Shown one piece after another: positions 37,833 through 45,960 of a stretch of 64,000 bases of DNA (positions within the stretch are counted from its first letter, which is position 1; every line of letters begins with the position of its first letter). The stretch is from Allomuricauda ruestringensis DSM 13258 (GTDB lineage Bacteria > Bacteroidota > Bacteroidia > Flavobacteriales > Flavobacteriaceae), in the NCBI RefSeq assembly GCF_000224085.1, contig NC_015945.1, positions 2,596,501-2,660,500 on the forward strand, read 5' to 3'. Under the pieces are notes generated by a model. The model was given only the letters and a program-made list of their open reading frames with translations. It was not told the DNA's origin and made no database searches. The position numbers and the translations under genes were made by a program.

Positions 37833-38447
37833 ATGCTATATCAAACTATAGATATATTGGGAACTGTGGCCTTTGCCATTTCCGGGGTTTTGGTCGCTAT
37901 GGAAAAGCGTCTGGATTTATTTGGTGTGCTTATCATTGCATTTGTCACCGCGATTGGTGGCGGGACATTGAGGGATTTGATGATTGGCAACACCCCCGTG
38001 GGCTGGATGCAAGACCTTACCTATGTGACCACTATTTTTATTACGGTAGTATTTGCCATCATATTTGTGAACAAGCTCAAATACCTCAGAAAATCGTTGT
38101 TTCTGTTCGATACTATCGGTATTGGACTTTATACGATGGTTGGGGTGGAAAAAGGTTTGGAAGCGCAACTGTTGCCCATTATGTGCGTGTTTTTGGGCAC
38201 AATGACGGCCTGTTTTGGTGGTGTGATACGAGATATGCTTTGCAACGAAATCCCAATTATTTTCCGAAGAAAGGAAATTTACGCGACCACTTGTATTTTG
38301 GGAGGTGCCAGTTATTTTCTCTTTATGCAATTTCCCATAAAAGATAGCTACGCCTACGTGGCAGCTATTTTGGTCGTTATCTCATTAAGGTTGATTGCGG
38401 TTAAGTTTGATGTTCGCTTGCCCAACATTTATAAAAAGGAAGCCTAA
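37833..38447 (+). CDS. TRIC-type trimeric intracellular cation channel family protein (UPF0126)
   Basis: Protein of 204 residues with about six to seven helices and an internal twofold repeat. DILGTVAFAISGVLVAMEKRLDLFG and VTAIGGGTLRDLMIGNTPVGW mark the first half; LGTMTACFGGVIRDMLCNEIP the second. These GGG/GG-RD motifs are shared with prokaryotic TRIC channels, which form trimeric cation pores. It is only 2 bases behind the RDD gene, so the two are cotranscribed. Confidence 0.92.
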   Translation: MLYQTIDILGTVAFAISGVLVAMEKRLDLFGVLIIAFVTAIGGGTLRDLMIGNTPVGWMQDLTYVTTIFITVVFAIIFVNKLKYLRKSLFLFDTIGIGLYTMVGVEKGLEAQLLPIMCVFLGTMTACFGGVIRDMLCNEIPIIFRRKEIYATTCILGGASYFLFMQFPIKDSYAYVAAILVVISLRLIAVKFDVRLPNIYKKEA

Positions 38448-38602
38448 GAAATCCTTTCCTAACTTTTTTCAATATTGGTTAATTATTGCTTAGTACAATT
38501 AACTTTTTGTTAATCAATTTTACTTTTCGTTAGTCCTGTCTCCTTAAGTATACCGCTACATTGGCTCCCAAGTAACATAAATAACCAATCAGTAGTACAG
38601 GT

Positions 38603-39748
38603 ATGAGAACATCGCAATCATTGATCATTACATTTTTAGGGTTGATTTCACTTCTTGGAATCAATCAGGCTAGTGCCCAAGGGTGCGTTGCTATCCGACA
38701 TTTTTCCTCCTGTGTAGGGAACACTTTGGAGAATAATTTATTGGGTCCAGGCGACATTCAAATTGGGAGCAATTACAGATATTTCAAATCCTTCCGCCAT
38801 TTTAGGGGAACCGAAGAGGAACCGGACAGGGTTTCCAATGAGACCGAAGTTATCAACCATTCCCATTCTTGGGATTTCTTCTTGACCTATGGAATATCCA
38901 ACAGATGGTACGCCAGTATTACCATCCCCACCGTTATAAATACACGTTCCTCATTGTACGAACATGGGCGCGATGAGCGTAACACCACTTTTTCCCGTGG
39001 CTTGGCCGATATTCGGGTAGGTGTTGGCTATTGGCTGTTCGATCTCGAAAAACACCAAAACGGCAATTTAGCATTGGGCTTGGGCCTTAAACTACCAACG
39101 GGAAGCTACAATGCCTCCGATATTTTTTACAATGTTGGGCCAGAGGGAAGCCCACAGGTAAGACCCGTGGATCAAAGTATTCAGCCTGGGGATGGCGGAT
39201 TTGGAATAACCTTGGATTTTCAGTTTTACCAAAAGATTGCCGAACGATTTTTTGCCTATGGCGGTGGTTTTTATTTGATCAATCCGAGGGAAACCAACGG
39301 TACACGGACATTTAGGGAAACTTTAAGCCCAATTTTGGAAAATGAAGCCATTATGGCCGTTCCAGACCAGTTTTCACTCCGCGCCGGGCTAAGCCATAGT
39401 TTAAGCAATACCATTTCTGCCTCATTGGGAGCACGGTACGAAGGTGTGCCCGTAAAGGATCTTATTGGTGGTAACGAAGGTTTTAGAAGACCCGGGAATG
39501 TACTCTCCATTGACCCTGGAATCGCTTTTATGAAAGATAATTTCTCCTTGAACCTGAATGTGCCGTTTGCAGTGAGAAGGGAACGTCCGCAAAGTGTTAC
39601 TGATTTGGAAACACAACAGATGACAGGAGAGCCTAGAGAGGGGGATGCCGCTTTTGCAGATTATTTGATCAATGTAGGGGTCTCGTACCGATTTGCACGC
39701 AGTAAGGTAAAGGTTGACCCGGAACTAATGAATGAATTCAATAATTAA
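38603..39748 (+). CDS. Outer-membrane transporter-like beta-barrel protein
   Basis: Protein of 381 residues with a signal peptide ending ASAQ. The first mature residues, GCVAIRHFSSC, contain a Cys pair. The rest is a beta-barrel with WDFFLTYGISNRWYASITIP, DIRVGVGYWLF, GLGLKLPTGSYN and a C-terminal LINVGVSYRFA strand, as in the phenol-degradation MetA-pathway-like outer-membrane family. The substrate is unknown. The DoxX-like gene follows after 17 bases. The 155 bases upstream are AT-rich and hold no gene. Confidence 0.75.
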   Translation: MRTSQSLIITFLGLISLLGINQASAQGCVAIRHFSSCVGNTLENNLLGPGDIQIGSNYRYFKSFRHFRGTEEEPDRVSNETEVINHSHSWDFFLTYGISNRWYASITIPTVINTRSSLYEHGRDERNTTFSRGLADIRVGVGYWLFDLEKHQNGNLALGLGLKLPTGSYNASDIFYNVGPEGSPQVRPVDQSIQPGDGGFGITLDFQFYQKIAERFFAYGGGFYLINPRETNGTRTFRETLSPILENEAIMAVPDQFSLRAGLSHSLSNTISASLGARYEGVPVKDLIGGNEGFRRPGNVLSIDPGIAFMKDNFSLNLNVPFAVRRERPQSVTDLETQQMTGEPREGDAAFADYLINVGVSYRFARSKVKVDPELMNEFNN

Positions 39749-39765
39749 ACCTCTTTAATCCACCT

Positions 39766-40257
39766 ATGCGAAAATCCATTAAAGAAAATTTGCTGGCCAT
39801 TTCCATTGGCTTGGTATATTTTTGGTTTGGGGCATTAAAACTTGTCCCAAACCTTAGTCCAGCTGAAGATTTGGCAAAAAACACCATTCATCGGCTCACT
39901 TTTGGGTTGATACCTGATGAGGTTTCCATAATCCTACTTGCCTTTTGGGAAGTAGGATTGGGCTTTTTGTTTGTGTTCAGGTTTTTTAGAAGACAAGCTG
40001 TAATAATGGCTTTGATCCACATGGTATGCACCTTTACACCGCTATTCTTTTTTCCGGGCGATGTTTTTGGAGAAGAACCACTATCCTTGACCTTTGTTGG
40101 GCAATACATTATGAAAAACCTCATAATTATTGCAGTCCTTGTTTCCATTTATGAAAGAAAAAAGGTTTCCGAAAAGTCTGGAGAACCAATAAGGAACCAA
40201 AAATACAGTTTGTCGAACCGTATATTAATCGGCAAAAACCTCTTCAAAAAAGTGTGA
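39766..40257 (+). CDS. DoxX-like membrane protein
   Basis: Protein of 163 residues with four transmembrane helices (AISIGLVYFWFGALKLVPNL, IILLAFWEVGLGFLFVFRFF, VIMALIHMVCTFTPLFFF, NLIIIAVLVSIYE). The GALKLVP pattern in helix 1 is common in DoxX/DUF417-type proteins. Role unknown; a respiratory or detoxification link is only family lore. Its last 33 bases overlap the end of the convergent hydrolase gene. Confidence 0.7.
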   Translation: MRKSIKENLLAISIGLVYFWFGALKLVPNLSPAEDLAKNTIHRLTFGLIPDEVSIILLAFWEVGLGFLFVFRFFRRQAVIMALIHMVCTFTPLFFFPGDVFGEEPLSLTFVGQYIMKNLIIIAVLVSIYERKKVSEKSGEPIRNQKYSLSNRILIGKNLFKKV

Positions 40258-40944
40258 CATACGCTGCCAAGACCGATCACTGGCCAAAGGATTGTACATC
40301 ATGCCATCATCGGGTGCATTGGCATTGGGGTTGGTAAAAGCATGTCCTGTATGACCAAAAACATCCATTTCCCAAACTGCATTGCGTTCGGTGAGTTCGT
40401 AACCCAAGGAAACGATATCTTTGGGAAATGCCAGCGGATCTTCCCAACCGTGAAGCACCAATACTTTTGCCTTGATGTCCCCTTCGTGGTCCAGATCGGG
40501 CGGGTCAAAGATGCCATGGAAATACACCACTCCTTTGATGTCGATGCCGGAACGCGCCAAATCCAAAGCGCATTTTCCACCAAAACAAAATCCTATGATT
40601 CCGACCTTTTCGGTGTTGGCCAAATCATGTTCTTTTATTTTGTCGAGTGCTAAAAGTATCCGATCGAGCAGTTCTTGGCGGTCGGCCAATAATTCGTTCA
40701 TCAATGCTTCGGCCTCGGTCGCATTCTTGGCTCTCTTTCCTTTGCCGTACACATCAATGGCAAATGCCAAGTAACCTTGTTTGGCAAGTTCGGTGGCTTT
40801 GTCCGCTTCAAAGTCTGATTGCCCTGCCCATGTGTGGGAGACCAAAACCACAGGGCGTTTGCCCTTAATGCTATCATCGTAGGCAACCACTCCTTGGTAA
40901 GATTGTCCACTGGCTGCATAAGTAAAATTGTTAGTCTGTATCAT
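40225..40944 (-). CDS. Dienelactone hydrolase family protein
   Basis: Protein of 239 residues, alpha/beta-hydrolase. The nucleophile elbow GFCFGGKCAL uses Cys as in dienelactone hydrolases; VLHGWEDPLAF holds the Asp and GHTGHAFTNP the His. AIDVYGKGKRA and VVLVSHTWAG are family motifs. No signal peptide, so it is cytoplasmic. Monocistronic. The natural substrate is unknown, as in most members. Confidence 0.88.
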   Translation of the reverse strand: MIQTNNFTYAASGQSYQGVVAYDDSIKGKRPVVLVSHTWAGQSDFEADKATELAKQGYLAFAIDVYGKGKRAKNATEAEALMNELLADRQELLDRILLALDKIKEHDLANTEKVGIIGFCFGGKCALDLARSGIDIKGVVYFHGIFDPPDLDHEGDIKAKVLVLHGWEDPLAFPKDIVSLGYELTERNAVWEMDVFGHTGHAFTNPNANAPDDGMMYNPLASDRSWQRMSHFFEEVFAD

Positions 40945-40998
40945 ACTGGGTTTAGTTTTGTATTGAGGGCCGTTAAATTATAGTATTTTTTGATCGGG

Positions 40999-41715
40999 TT
41001 ACAACACCTCGGCCTTGAGAATGTATATGTTTTGCCATGGCCAATCCCCATCGCCCACAGGTACGTTATTTATGGCATCCACCACATCCATTCCTTCAAT
41101 CACTCGCCCAAAAGGAGTGTAAGAGCCATCAAGGTGATAGGAGCCTGGATTGGTAACTACAATAAAGAATTCGTACGGTGAGGCCAATTTATGGGGGTTG
41201 TCCCTTTCGCTGCTGGGCATGGAAATGGTTTCACGGTGGTGCTTATGGCCTTTTTTGGCATCAGGTGGTAGCAGGTATCTTCCTATTCTGCTCCGTTTTC
41301 GGGCTGTCTTCCTGTCATCGGAGTTGCCCCCTTGAATAATAAAATCCTTCACAACCCTGTGGAACTGAGTGCTGTCAAAATACTTCTGTCGGGCCAAATA
41401 AATAAAATTGGCTTTGTGGTAAGGTACGTCATCATACAACTGTACGGTAAAACTGCCCATGGTAGTGGTGATTTTTACCTTATCTTTCTTTAAGTTTTTT
41501 TCGTAATCGAAAAAGAAGTCGATGGCATTCTCCTCGGTAAGTTTAAAGGGCTCTTCCTCTTCTTCTTCCGTGGCGGTAGCATCTATTTGGATTTGGGGAA
41601 CAGTGTCCGTTTTTGCAATATTTTCCTCAACTTTGTCCTTATCCTTCTTTGGGGATTCCCCGCAGGAAACGAACAAAAAAAATAATATACTTGTAGTTAA
41701 AGCCGATTGTCTCAA
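40999..41715 (-). CDS. Lipoprotein cyclophilin-type peptidyl-prolyl isomerase, TTG start
   Basis: Protein of 238 residues. The start is TTG at 41715: a stop lies upstream in frame before any ATG, and the lipoprotein signal SILFFLFVSCGES begins at once, so a later start would lose it. An acidic linker (ATATEEEEEEPFKL) leads to the cyclophilin domain (about 85-235): GSFTVQLYDDVPYHKANFIYL, HRVVKDFIIQGG, SYTPFGRVIEGMDVVD. It should help fold envelope proteins. Its start codon lies 4 bases from that of the opposite Nudix gene. Confidence 0.87.
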   Translation of the reverse strand: MRQSALTTSILFFLFVSCGESPKKDKDKVEENIAKTDTVPQIQIDATATEEEEEEPFKLTEENAIDFFFDYEKNLKKDKVKITTTMGSFTVQLYDDVPYHKANFIYLARQKYFDSTQFHRVVKDFIIQGGNSDDRKTARKRSRIGRYLLPPDAKKGHKHHRETISMPSSERDNPHKLASPYEFFIVVTNPGSYHLDGSYTPFGRVIEGMDVVDAINNVPVGDGDWPWQNIYILKAEVL

Positions 41716-41719
41716 CAGT

Positions 41720-42358
41720 ATGGATTTTAATAAATTTTGTCAACTTGCTCTAAAATTAAAAAATCTCCCACTTCCTGGGGAAGATTCCCATCATAAAATG
41801 TCCCCTGAGCTTCGTATTCAATGGTTGAAGGAGAACAGACAAGATATAAACCCCAAGCGGGCAGGGGTCATGGCGCTATTCTATCCAGATTTGGAACAAG
41901 AGACCCGTTTACTTTTGATCCTGCGGAAAGTATATCAGGGCGTGCATTCCAACCAAATCGGGTTCCCCGGTGGAAAGGTGGAAAAGATGGACAGGGATCT
42001 ATTGCAAACTGCCTTAAGGGAAACCCATGAGGAAGTTGGCGTACCACCTACCGAGGTTGAAGTGATCAAAGAACTCAGTGAAGTGTATATTCCGCCCAGT
42101 AATTTTTTGGTAAGACCCTATATCGGGATCTATCCGAATCCGCGACCGTTTATCAAAGAAGAAAGCGAAGTGGAAAGCCTGGTGGAGGTGTATCTCAGGG
42201 ATTTTTTGGATGATTCCAACCATATTGAAGAAATTTTGAGCACTTCTTACGCAAAAAACATAAATGTACCGGCCTTTAAATTAAACGGTTACACGGTTTG
42301 GGGAGCTACCGCCATGATGATGAGCGAGATCAAGGAGCTTTTACGACAGGTGCTTTGA
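41720..42358 (+). CDS. CoA pyrophosphatase-type Nudix hydrolase
   Basis: Protein of 212 residues from ATG 41720; an open frame further upstream is antisense to the isomerase gene. VHSNQIGFPGGKVE is the UPF0035 mark of NudL-type CoA pyrophosphatases, and LLQTALRETHEEVGV is the Nudix box with the RE..EE metal ligands. It should split CoA to acyl-phosphopantetheine and 3',5'-ADP. It is likely cotranscribed with the acyltransferase 40 bases downstream, although a promoter-like element lies between. Confidence 0.9.
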   Translation: MDFNKFCQLALKLKNLPLPGEDSHHKMSPELRIQWLKENRQDINPKRAGVMALFYPDLEQETRLLLILRKVYQGVHSNQIGFPGGKVEKMDRDLLQTALRETHEEVGVPPTEVEVIKELSEVYIPPSNFLVRPYIGIYPNPRPFIKEESEVESLVEVYLRDFLDDSNHIEEILSTSYAKNINVPAFKLNGYTVWGATAMMMSEIKELLRQVL

Positions 42359-42368
42359 TGCTATTTTG

Positions 42369-42376
42369 TAAATTTG
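42369..42376 (+). promoter_or_regulatory. Candidate -7 element upstream of the acyltransferase gene
   Basis: TAAATTTG is an exact TAnnTTTG, 22 bases ahead of the ATG at 42399. No TTG is found at the usual distance, so support is partial. Confidence 0.35.
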
Positions 42377-42398
42377 CAGTCAACAATCAACGCTATAC

Positions 42399-43220
42399 AT
42401 GGGTCTGTTTAAGAAAAATCCTTTTGGACATATTTTATTTTTTAAACGATGGCTGATCCGTATCGCCGGTATGATGACACACCAGCGTTACAAAGGATTT
42501 AATACTCTCGAGATCGAAGGATCGCAGATTATCCGTGATTTACCGGAAAACAATGTTCTTTTTGTGAGCAATCACCAGACCTATTTTGCCGATGTGGTGG
42601 CTATGTTCCATGTTTTTAATGCCAGTTTGAGCGGGAGGGAGGACAATATTAAAAATTTGGGCTATCTCTGGAACCCTAAATTGAATATTTACTACGTGGC
42701 GGCCAAGGAGACCATGAAAAAGAGTCTATTGACCAAAATTTTGGCCTATGCCGGTTCCATAAGTATAGAGCGAACCTGGAGGGCGGGTGGTCAAAATGTG
42801 AACCGACAGGTGAAGTTCAGTGATATTTCCAATATTGGAAAGGCGCTAAATGATGGCTGGGTGATCACGTTTCCGCAAGGTACCACAACGCCATGGAAGC
42901 CATTGCGAAAAGGCACCGCGCACATCATCAAAAAATATAAACCTGTTGTGGTTCCCGTGGTTATTGATGGATTCCGACGTTCTTTTGACAAAAAAGGACT
43001 TCGTGTAAAGAAAAAAGGAATCTTGCAATCCATGCAAATCAAGGAGCCATTGGATATTGATTACGACCACGAGTCCATTGATGCCATATTGGAAAAATTG
43101 GAGTACGCCATTGAGCAACACCCATCTTTCCTAAAGGTAATTCCTCAGAAGGAGCTTCTTGCCTACGAGGAAGAAAACCAAAAAAGACGCTACAGTTATA
43201 AAGGCAAGTTGGACGGCTAG
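42399..43220 (+). CDS. Lysophospholipid acyltransferase family protein
   Basis: Protein of 273 residues. The PlsC-type motif I is VSNHQTYFADV (NHxxxxxD; here NHQTYFAD), followed by SISIERTWR and motif III FPQGTTTPWKPLRKGTAHI, where the usual EGTR reads QGTT. The divergent EGTR box is known in some Bacteroidota members. It is peripheral to the inner membrane and makes phosphatidic acid or remodels lipids. Its end overlaps the convergent anti-sigma-like gene by 4 bases. Confidence 0.85.
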   Translation: MGLFKKNPFGHILFFKRWLIRIAGMMTHQRYKGFNTLEIEGSQIIRDLPENNVLFVSNHQTYFADVVAMFHVFNASLSGREDNIKNLGYLWNPKLNIYYVAAKETMKKSLLTKILAYAGSISIERTWRAGGQNVNRQVKFSDISNIGKALNDGWVITFPQGTTTPWKPLRKGTAHIIKKYKPVVVPVVIDGFRRSFDKKGLRVKKKGILQSMQIKEPLDIDYDHESIDAILEKLEYAIEQHPSFLKVIPQKELLAYEEENQKRRYSYKGKLDG

Positions 43221-43861
43221 ACCTCTAACCTTTTAAGGTCGTTGTAGTTTTTTCTAAGTCTTTTTAGTAAAATTCCATAAAGGAGTTTGTAGAACAGCCA
43301 TATTAAAAATAGGATAGCGGCTATAAATACTACGGATATCCCAATCACCATGGCCCAAAATGTTATGCTGTCCCCGTCTTTGGATGCAGCTTCAACAATT
43401 TTCTGTCCCTCGGGACCATAAAGGAGTGCCCCGTACATGTTTATGATCAAATAGGTAGTAAAGATGATAAGATTGAACCACACATATTGTGTTACGGTTC
43501 GTTTTACCTTTAATATGGTTCTCATCAAATTCTTGGAGGAATCCGTGAATGAGATTTTCTTGTAATTAATGTAAAACTTATAGATAAAGTAAAGGATAAT
43601 GGCGTAGTTGATGATGTTGAGAGCCATGACAACCTTATAAATATGCATGTCCTTTAGCTCCTGCATGGTTTCGGGACCGCTAAAAATAATATTGATACCC
43701 GCCCAGAATACAAATTCTATGATGCTGATATAAAAAATCCACTTAACTATGGATGATGACTTTTTCTTGGTCATCGGATAGATTTGCTCATAGGACAGCT
43801 TGGGAAGGTCTGCTTCCCGTTTTTGCCAATCTTTTTTCAAGAGCTCCAGTTCATCCAGCAT
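43217..43861 (-). CDS. Four-helix membrane protein downstream of ECF sigma factor, likely regulator
   Basis: Protein of 214 residues. A charged cytoplasmic N-terminus (DELELLKKDWQKREADLP) precedes four transmembrane helices (WIFYISIIEFVFWAGINIIF; VVMALNIINYAIILYFIYKF; YVWFNLIIFTTYLIINMYG; FWAMVIGISVVFIAAILFLI). It starts 2 bases after the sigma factor stop. Position and shape suggest an anti-sigma role, but none of the known anti-sigma folds (zinc-containing ASD, FecR) is visible. Function not proven. Confidence 0.7.
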   Translation of the reverse strand: MLDELELLKKDWQKREADLPKLSYEQIYPMTKKKSSSIVKWIFYISIIEFVFWAGINIIFSGPETMQELKDMHIYKVVMALNIINYAIILYFIYKFYINYKKISFTDSSKNLMRTILKVKRTVTQYVWFNLIIFTTYLIINMYGALLYGPEGQKIVEAASKDGDSITFWAMVIGISVVFIAAILFLIWLFYKLLYGILLKRLRKNYNDLKRLEV

Positions 43862-43863
43862 AA

Positions 43864-44358
43864 TCAAGGATTTAATATGGTTCTTAATTTATTTTTTACC
43901 CTGCTCATCTTCACTCTCGCATTTACTTCTGTAATACCCAAAGTTTCGGCTATCTCGGTATAATCCTTGTCTTCCAGATAGAGGAATACCAAGGCTTTGT
44001 CAATATCACCAAGCTGTTTTATGGCGTCGTACATCAGTTTTAACTGTCGTTCTTCCGTATCATCATAATCAGTGGCCTTGATTTTATAGAGGACCGACTC
44101 AAAATCCTGAGTCTTTACCCTTTTTTTTGATTTTCGGTACAAGGTGATGGCCGTATTCAAGGCAACCCGGTACATCCATGTACTAAACTTGGCATCTCCC
44201 CGAAACTTTGGATATGCTTTCCACAATTGAATAGTGATTTCTTGGAACAGATCGTTGTGGGAATCTTTGTCGTTGGTATACAGGCTACATACCTTATGGA
44301 CAATATTTTGATTGTCCTCAAGTTCCGTCACAAAACGATGTTCCAGTTCTTTGTTCAC
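43864..44358 (-). CDS. ECF-type RNA polymerase sigma factor
   Basis: Protein of 164 residues starting with GTG at 44358 (no ATG before residue 60). Region 2 is at about 20-85 (DLFQEITIQLWKAYPKF, RGDAKFSTWMYRVALNTA), region 4 at 105-160 with KALVFLYLEDKDYTEIAETLGITEVNARVKMSRVKNKLR. It directs polymerase to a few promoters. The next gene, 2 bases downstream, codes for a membrane protein and may control it. Confidence 0.92.
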   Translation of the reverse strand: MNKELEHRFVTELEDNQNIVHKVCSLYTNDKDSHNDLFQEITIQLWKAYPKFRGDAKFSTWMYRVALNTAITLYRKSKKRVKTQDFESVLYKIKATDYDDTEERQLKLMYDAIKQLGDIDKALVFLYLEDKDYTEIAETLGITEVNARVKMSRVKNKLRTILNP

Positions 44359-44431
44359 TAAACGGTTGGTAAAGTTGCTTTAATTATAAGTATGCAGAAA
44401 GCAACTTTTGTTACAGTGTTTGATGAAAAAT

Positions 44432-45859
44432 CTATTTACGATAGTCCAGTGCAGGAGGTCTGTTGCCCAACATGGGAATATATTTGAAGTCTTTTCCTCT
44501 TCTTTCCTCCAATTCCTTTTTGGCGGCTTCAACCGTTTTTGGATTTTCAAAAATATCCATTGCAGTAAGTGCTATGGTTTGGGCGGCTACCATCATTCCT
44601 TTGGAGCCGATACTCATACCACCGGCAGCTACGGCTTGCCAACTGTGTGCAGGTGTTCCGGGTACCCAAGTCGCCGTTCCCAAGCCAGCTGTTGGTACGG
44701 TAAAACTAACGTCTCCCACATCGGTAGAACCAAATGCATTGGCTGTTTCTTTGTAAGGTTGAATTTTTTCGGCTGAGGAAATGTCCGGCGCACCTTTGCC
44801 CAAAGTTTTGGATATTTTTTCGGCAAAGACCTTTTCCTCTTCATTGTAAGTAACCCCACCTACTTTTACCAAGTTGTCGTACATTATTTTTTGCACGGTC
44901 AGGTTGGGCAGGAGTTCGTGGGTGCCACCGATCATTTCATACTCCATGGTAGTTCCTGTTCCCATGGCAGCACCTTCTGCTGCTTTTACGATCCTATCAA
45001 AAATATCCACGACCACATCCCGGGTGTTGTGTCTTGCATAATAATAAACTTCAGCAAAGTCGGGAACAACATTTGGCGCTTTACCTCCATCGGTGATTAC
45101 GTAGTGAATTCTTGCATCTTCGGGGACATGTTCGCGCATCATGTTTACCATGGCGTTCATGGCCTCTACGCCATCCAAGGCCGAACGTCCCATTTGTGGT
45201 GCGGCCGCGGCGTGCGCAGAAACCCCATGGAACCTGAATTTGGCAGATTTGTTGGCCAATGCAGCACCGGCACTGGCAGCATTTGCCGAACTTGGGTGCC
45301 AATGCAGAGCTACGTCCACATCATCAAACACGCCTTCGCGAACCATATAAACTTTACCGGAACCACCTTCTTCGGCCGGGCATCCGTAAAAGCGAATGGT
45401 TCCTTTAATATTGTTGGTATCCATCCAGTCCTTTACCGAAATGGCTGCGGCGGTGGATGCTGTTCCAAACAAGTGGTGCCCACAGGCATGTCCAGCAGCT
45501 TTACCAGCGGATTTTTTCTCTGGTACCGCCTCTTGGGATAAACCAGGTAAAGCATCGTATTCTCCCAAAATACCAATTACAGGATATCCCGATCCATATT
45601 CTGCTTTAAAGGCGGTTGGGATACCAGCAATCCCTGTTTCGATGGAAAACCCGGCATCGGAAAGGGTTTTTTGTAAAAGGGCGGAACTTTGCTCTTCCAA
45701 ATATCCCATTTCAGCTAAGTTCCATATTTCATGGGCAATTTCGATGTATTTTTCAGATTTGGACTCTAAAGCCTTGATTACATCGTTTTTCTTTTTTTGG
45801 GCATGAATACCCATGGTGCACAAAAGTAGCAATGCACCTAACGGGAGAAATTTTTTCAT
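44432..45859 (-). CDS. Exported M20-family amidohydrolase (AbgB-like)
   Basis: Protein of 475 residues with a signal peptide ending GIHAQ. The M20 metal site shows GHACGHHLFG, PAEEGGSGK and a late His (PGTPAHSWQA). It matches the AbgB/hippurate-hydrolase type, which cleaves N-acyl amino acids or p-aminobenzoyl-glutamate. Being periplasmic, it likely supplies amino acids. Monocistronic. Complete in length. Confidence 0.9.
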   Translation of the reverse strand: MKKFLPLGALLLLCTMGIHAQKKKNDVIKALESKSEKYIEIAHEIWNLAEMGYLEEQSSALLQKTLSDAGFSIETGIAGIPTAFKAEYGSGYPVIGILGEYDALPGLSQEAVPEKKSAGKAAGHACGHHLFGTASTAAAISVKDWMDTNNIKGTIRFYGCPAEEGGSGKVYMVREGVFDDVDVALHWHPSSANAASAGAALANKSAKFRFHGVSAHAAAAPQMGRSALDGVEAMNAMVNMMREHVPEDARIHYVITDGGKAPNVVPDFAEVYYYARHNTRDVVVDIFDRIVKAAEGAAMGTGTTMEYEMIGGTHELLPNLTVQKIMYDNLVKVGGVTYNEEEKVFAEKISKTLGKGAPDISSAEKIQPYKETANAFGSTDVGDVSFTVPTAGLGTATWVPGTPAHSWQAVAAGGMSIGSKGMMVAAQTIALTAMDIFENPKTVEAAKKELEERRGKDFKYIPMLGNRPPALDYRK

Positions 45860-45938
45860 GGGTCGAAGTTTTTTTGAGTTAGATGCTAAAGATACAAAAA
45901 AACCAACCCTGAGATGACCTGCTCAAGCAGGGAATACT

Positions 45939-45946
45939 TAAATTTG
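45939..45946 (+). promoter_or_regulatory. -7 element of the NDH-2 gene
   Basis: TAAATTTG is an exact TAnnTTTG. The transcript would begin near 45953, just after ATG 45952, which supports ATG 45961 as the real start of the NDH-2 gene. Confidence 0.4.
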
Positions 45947-45960
45947 TCGGTATGTCGAGC

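Noticed and set aside
44891..45541. 216-codon open frame on the plus strand inside the M20 amidohydrolase gene
   Set aside because: The minus-strand gene has all metal-site motifs. The antisense product is Cys/His-rich without domain sense.
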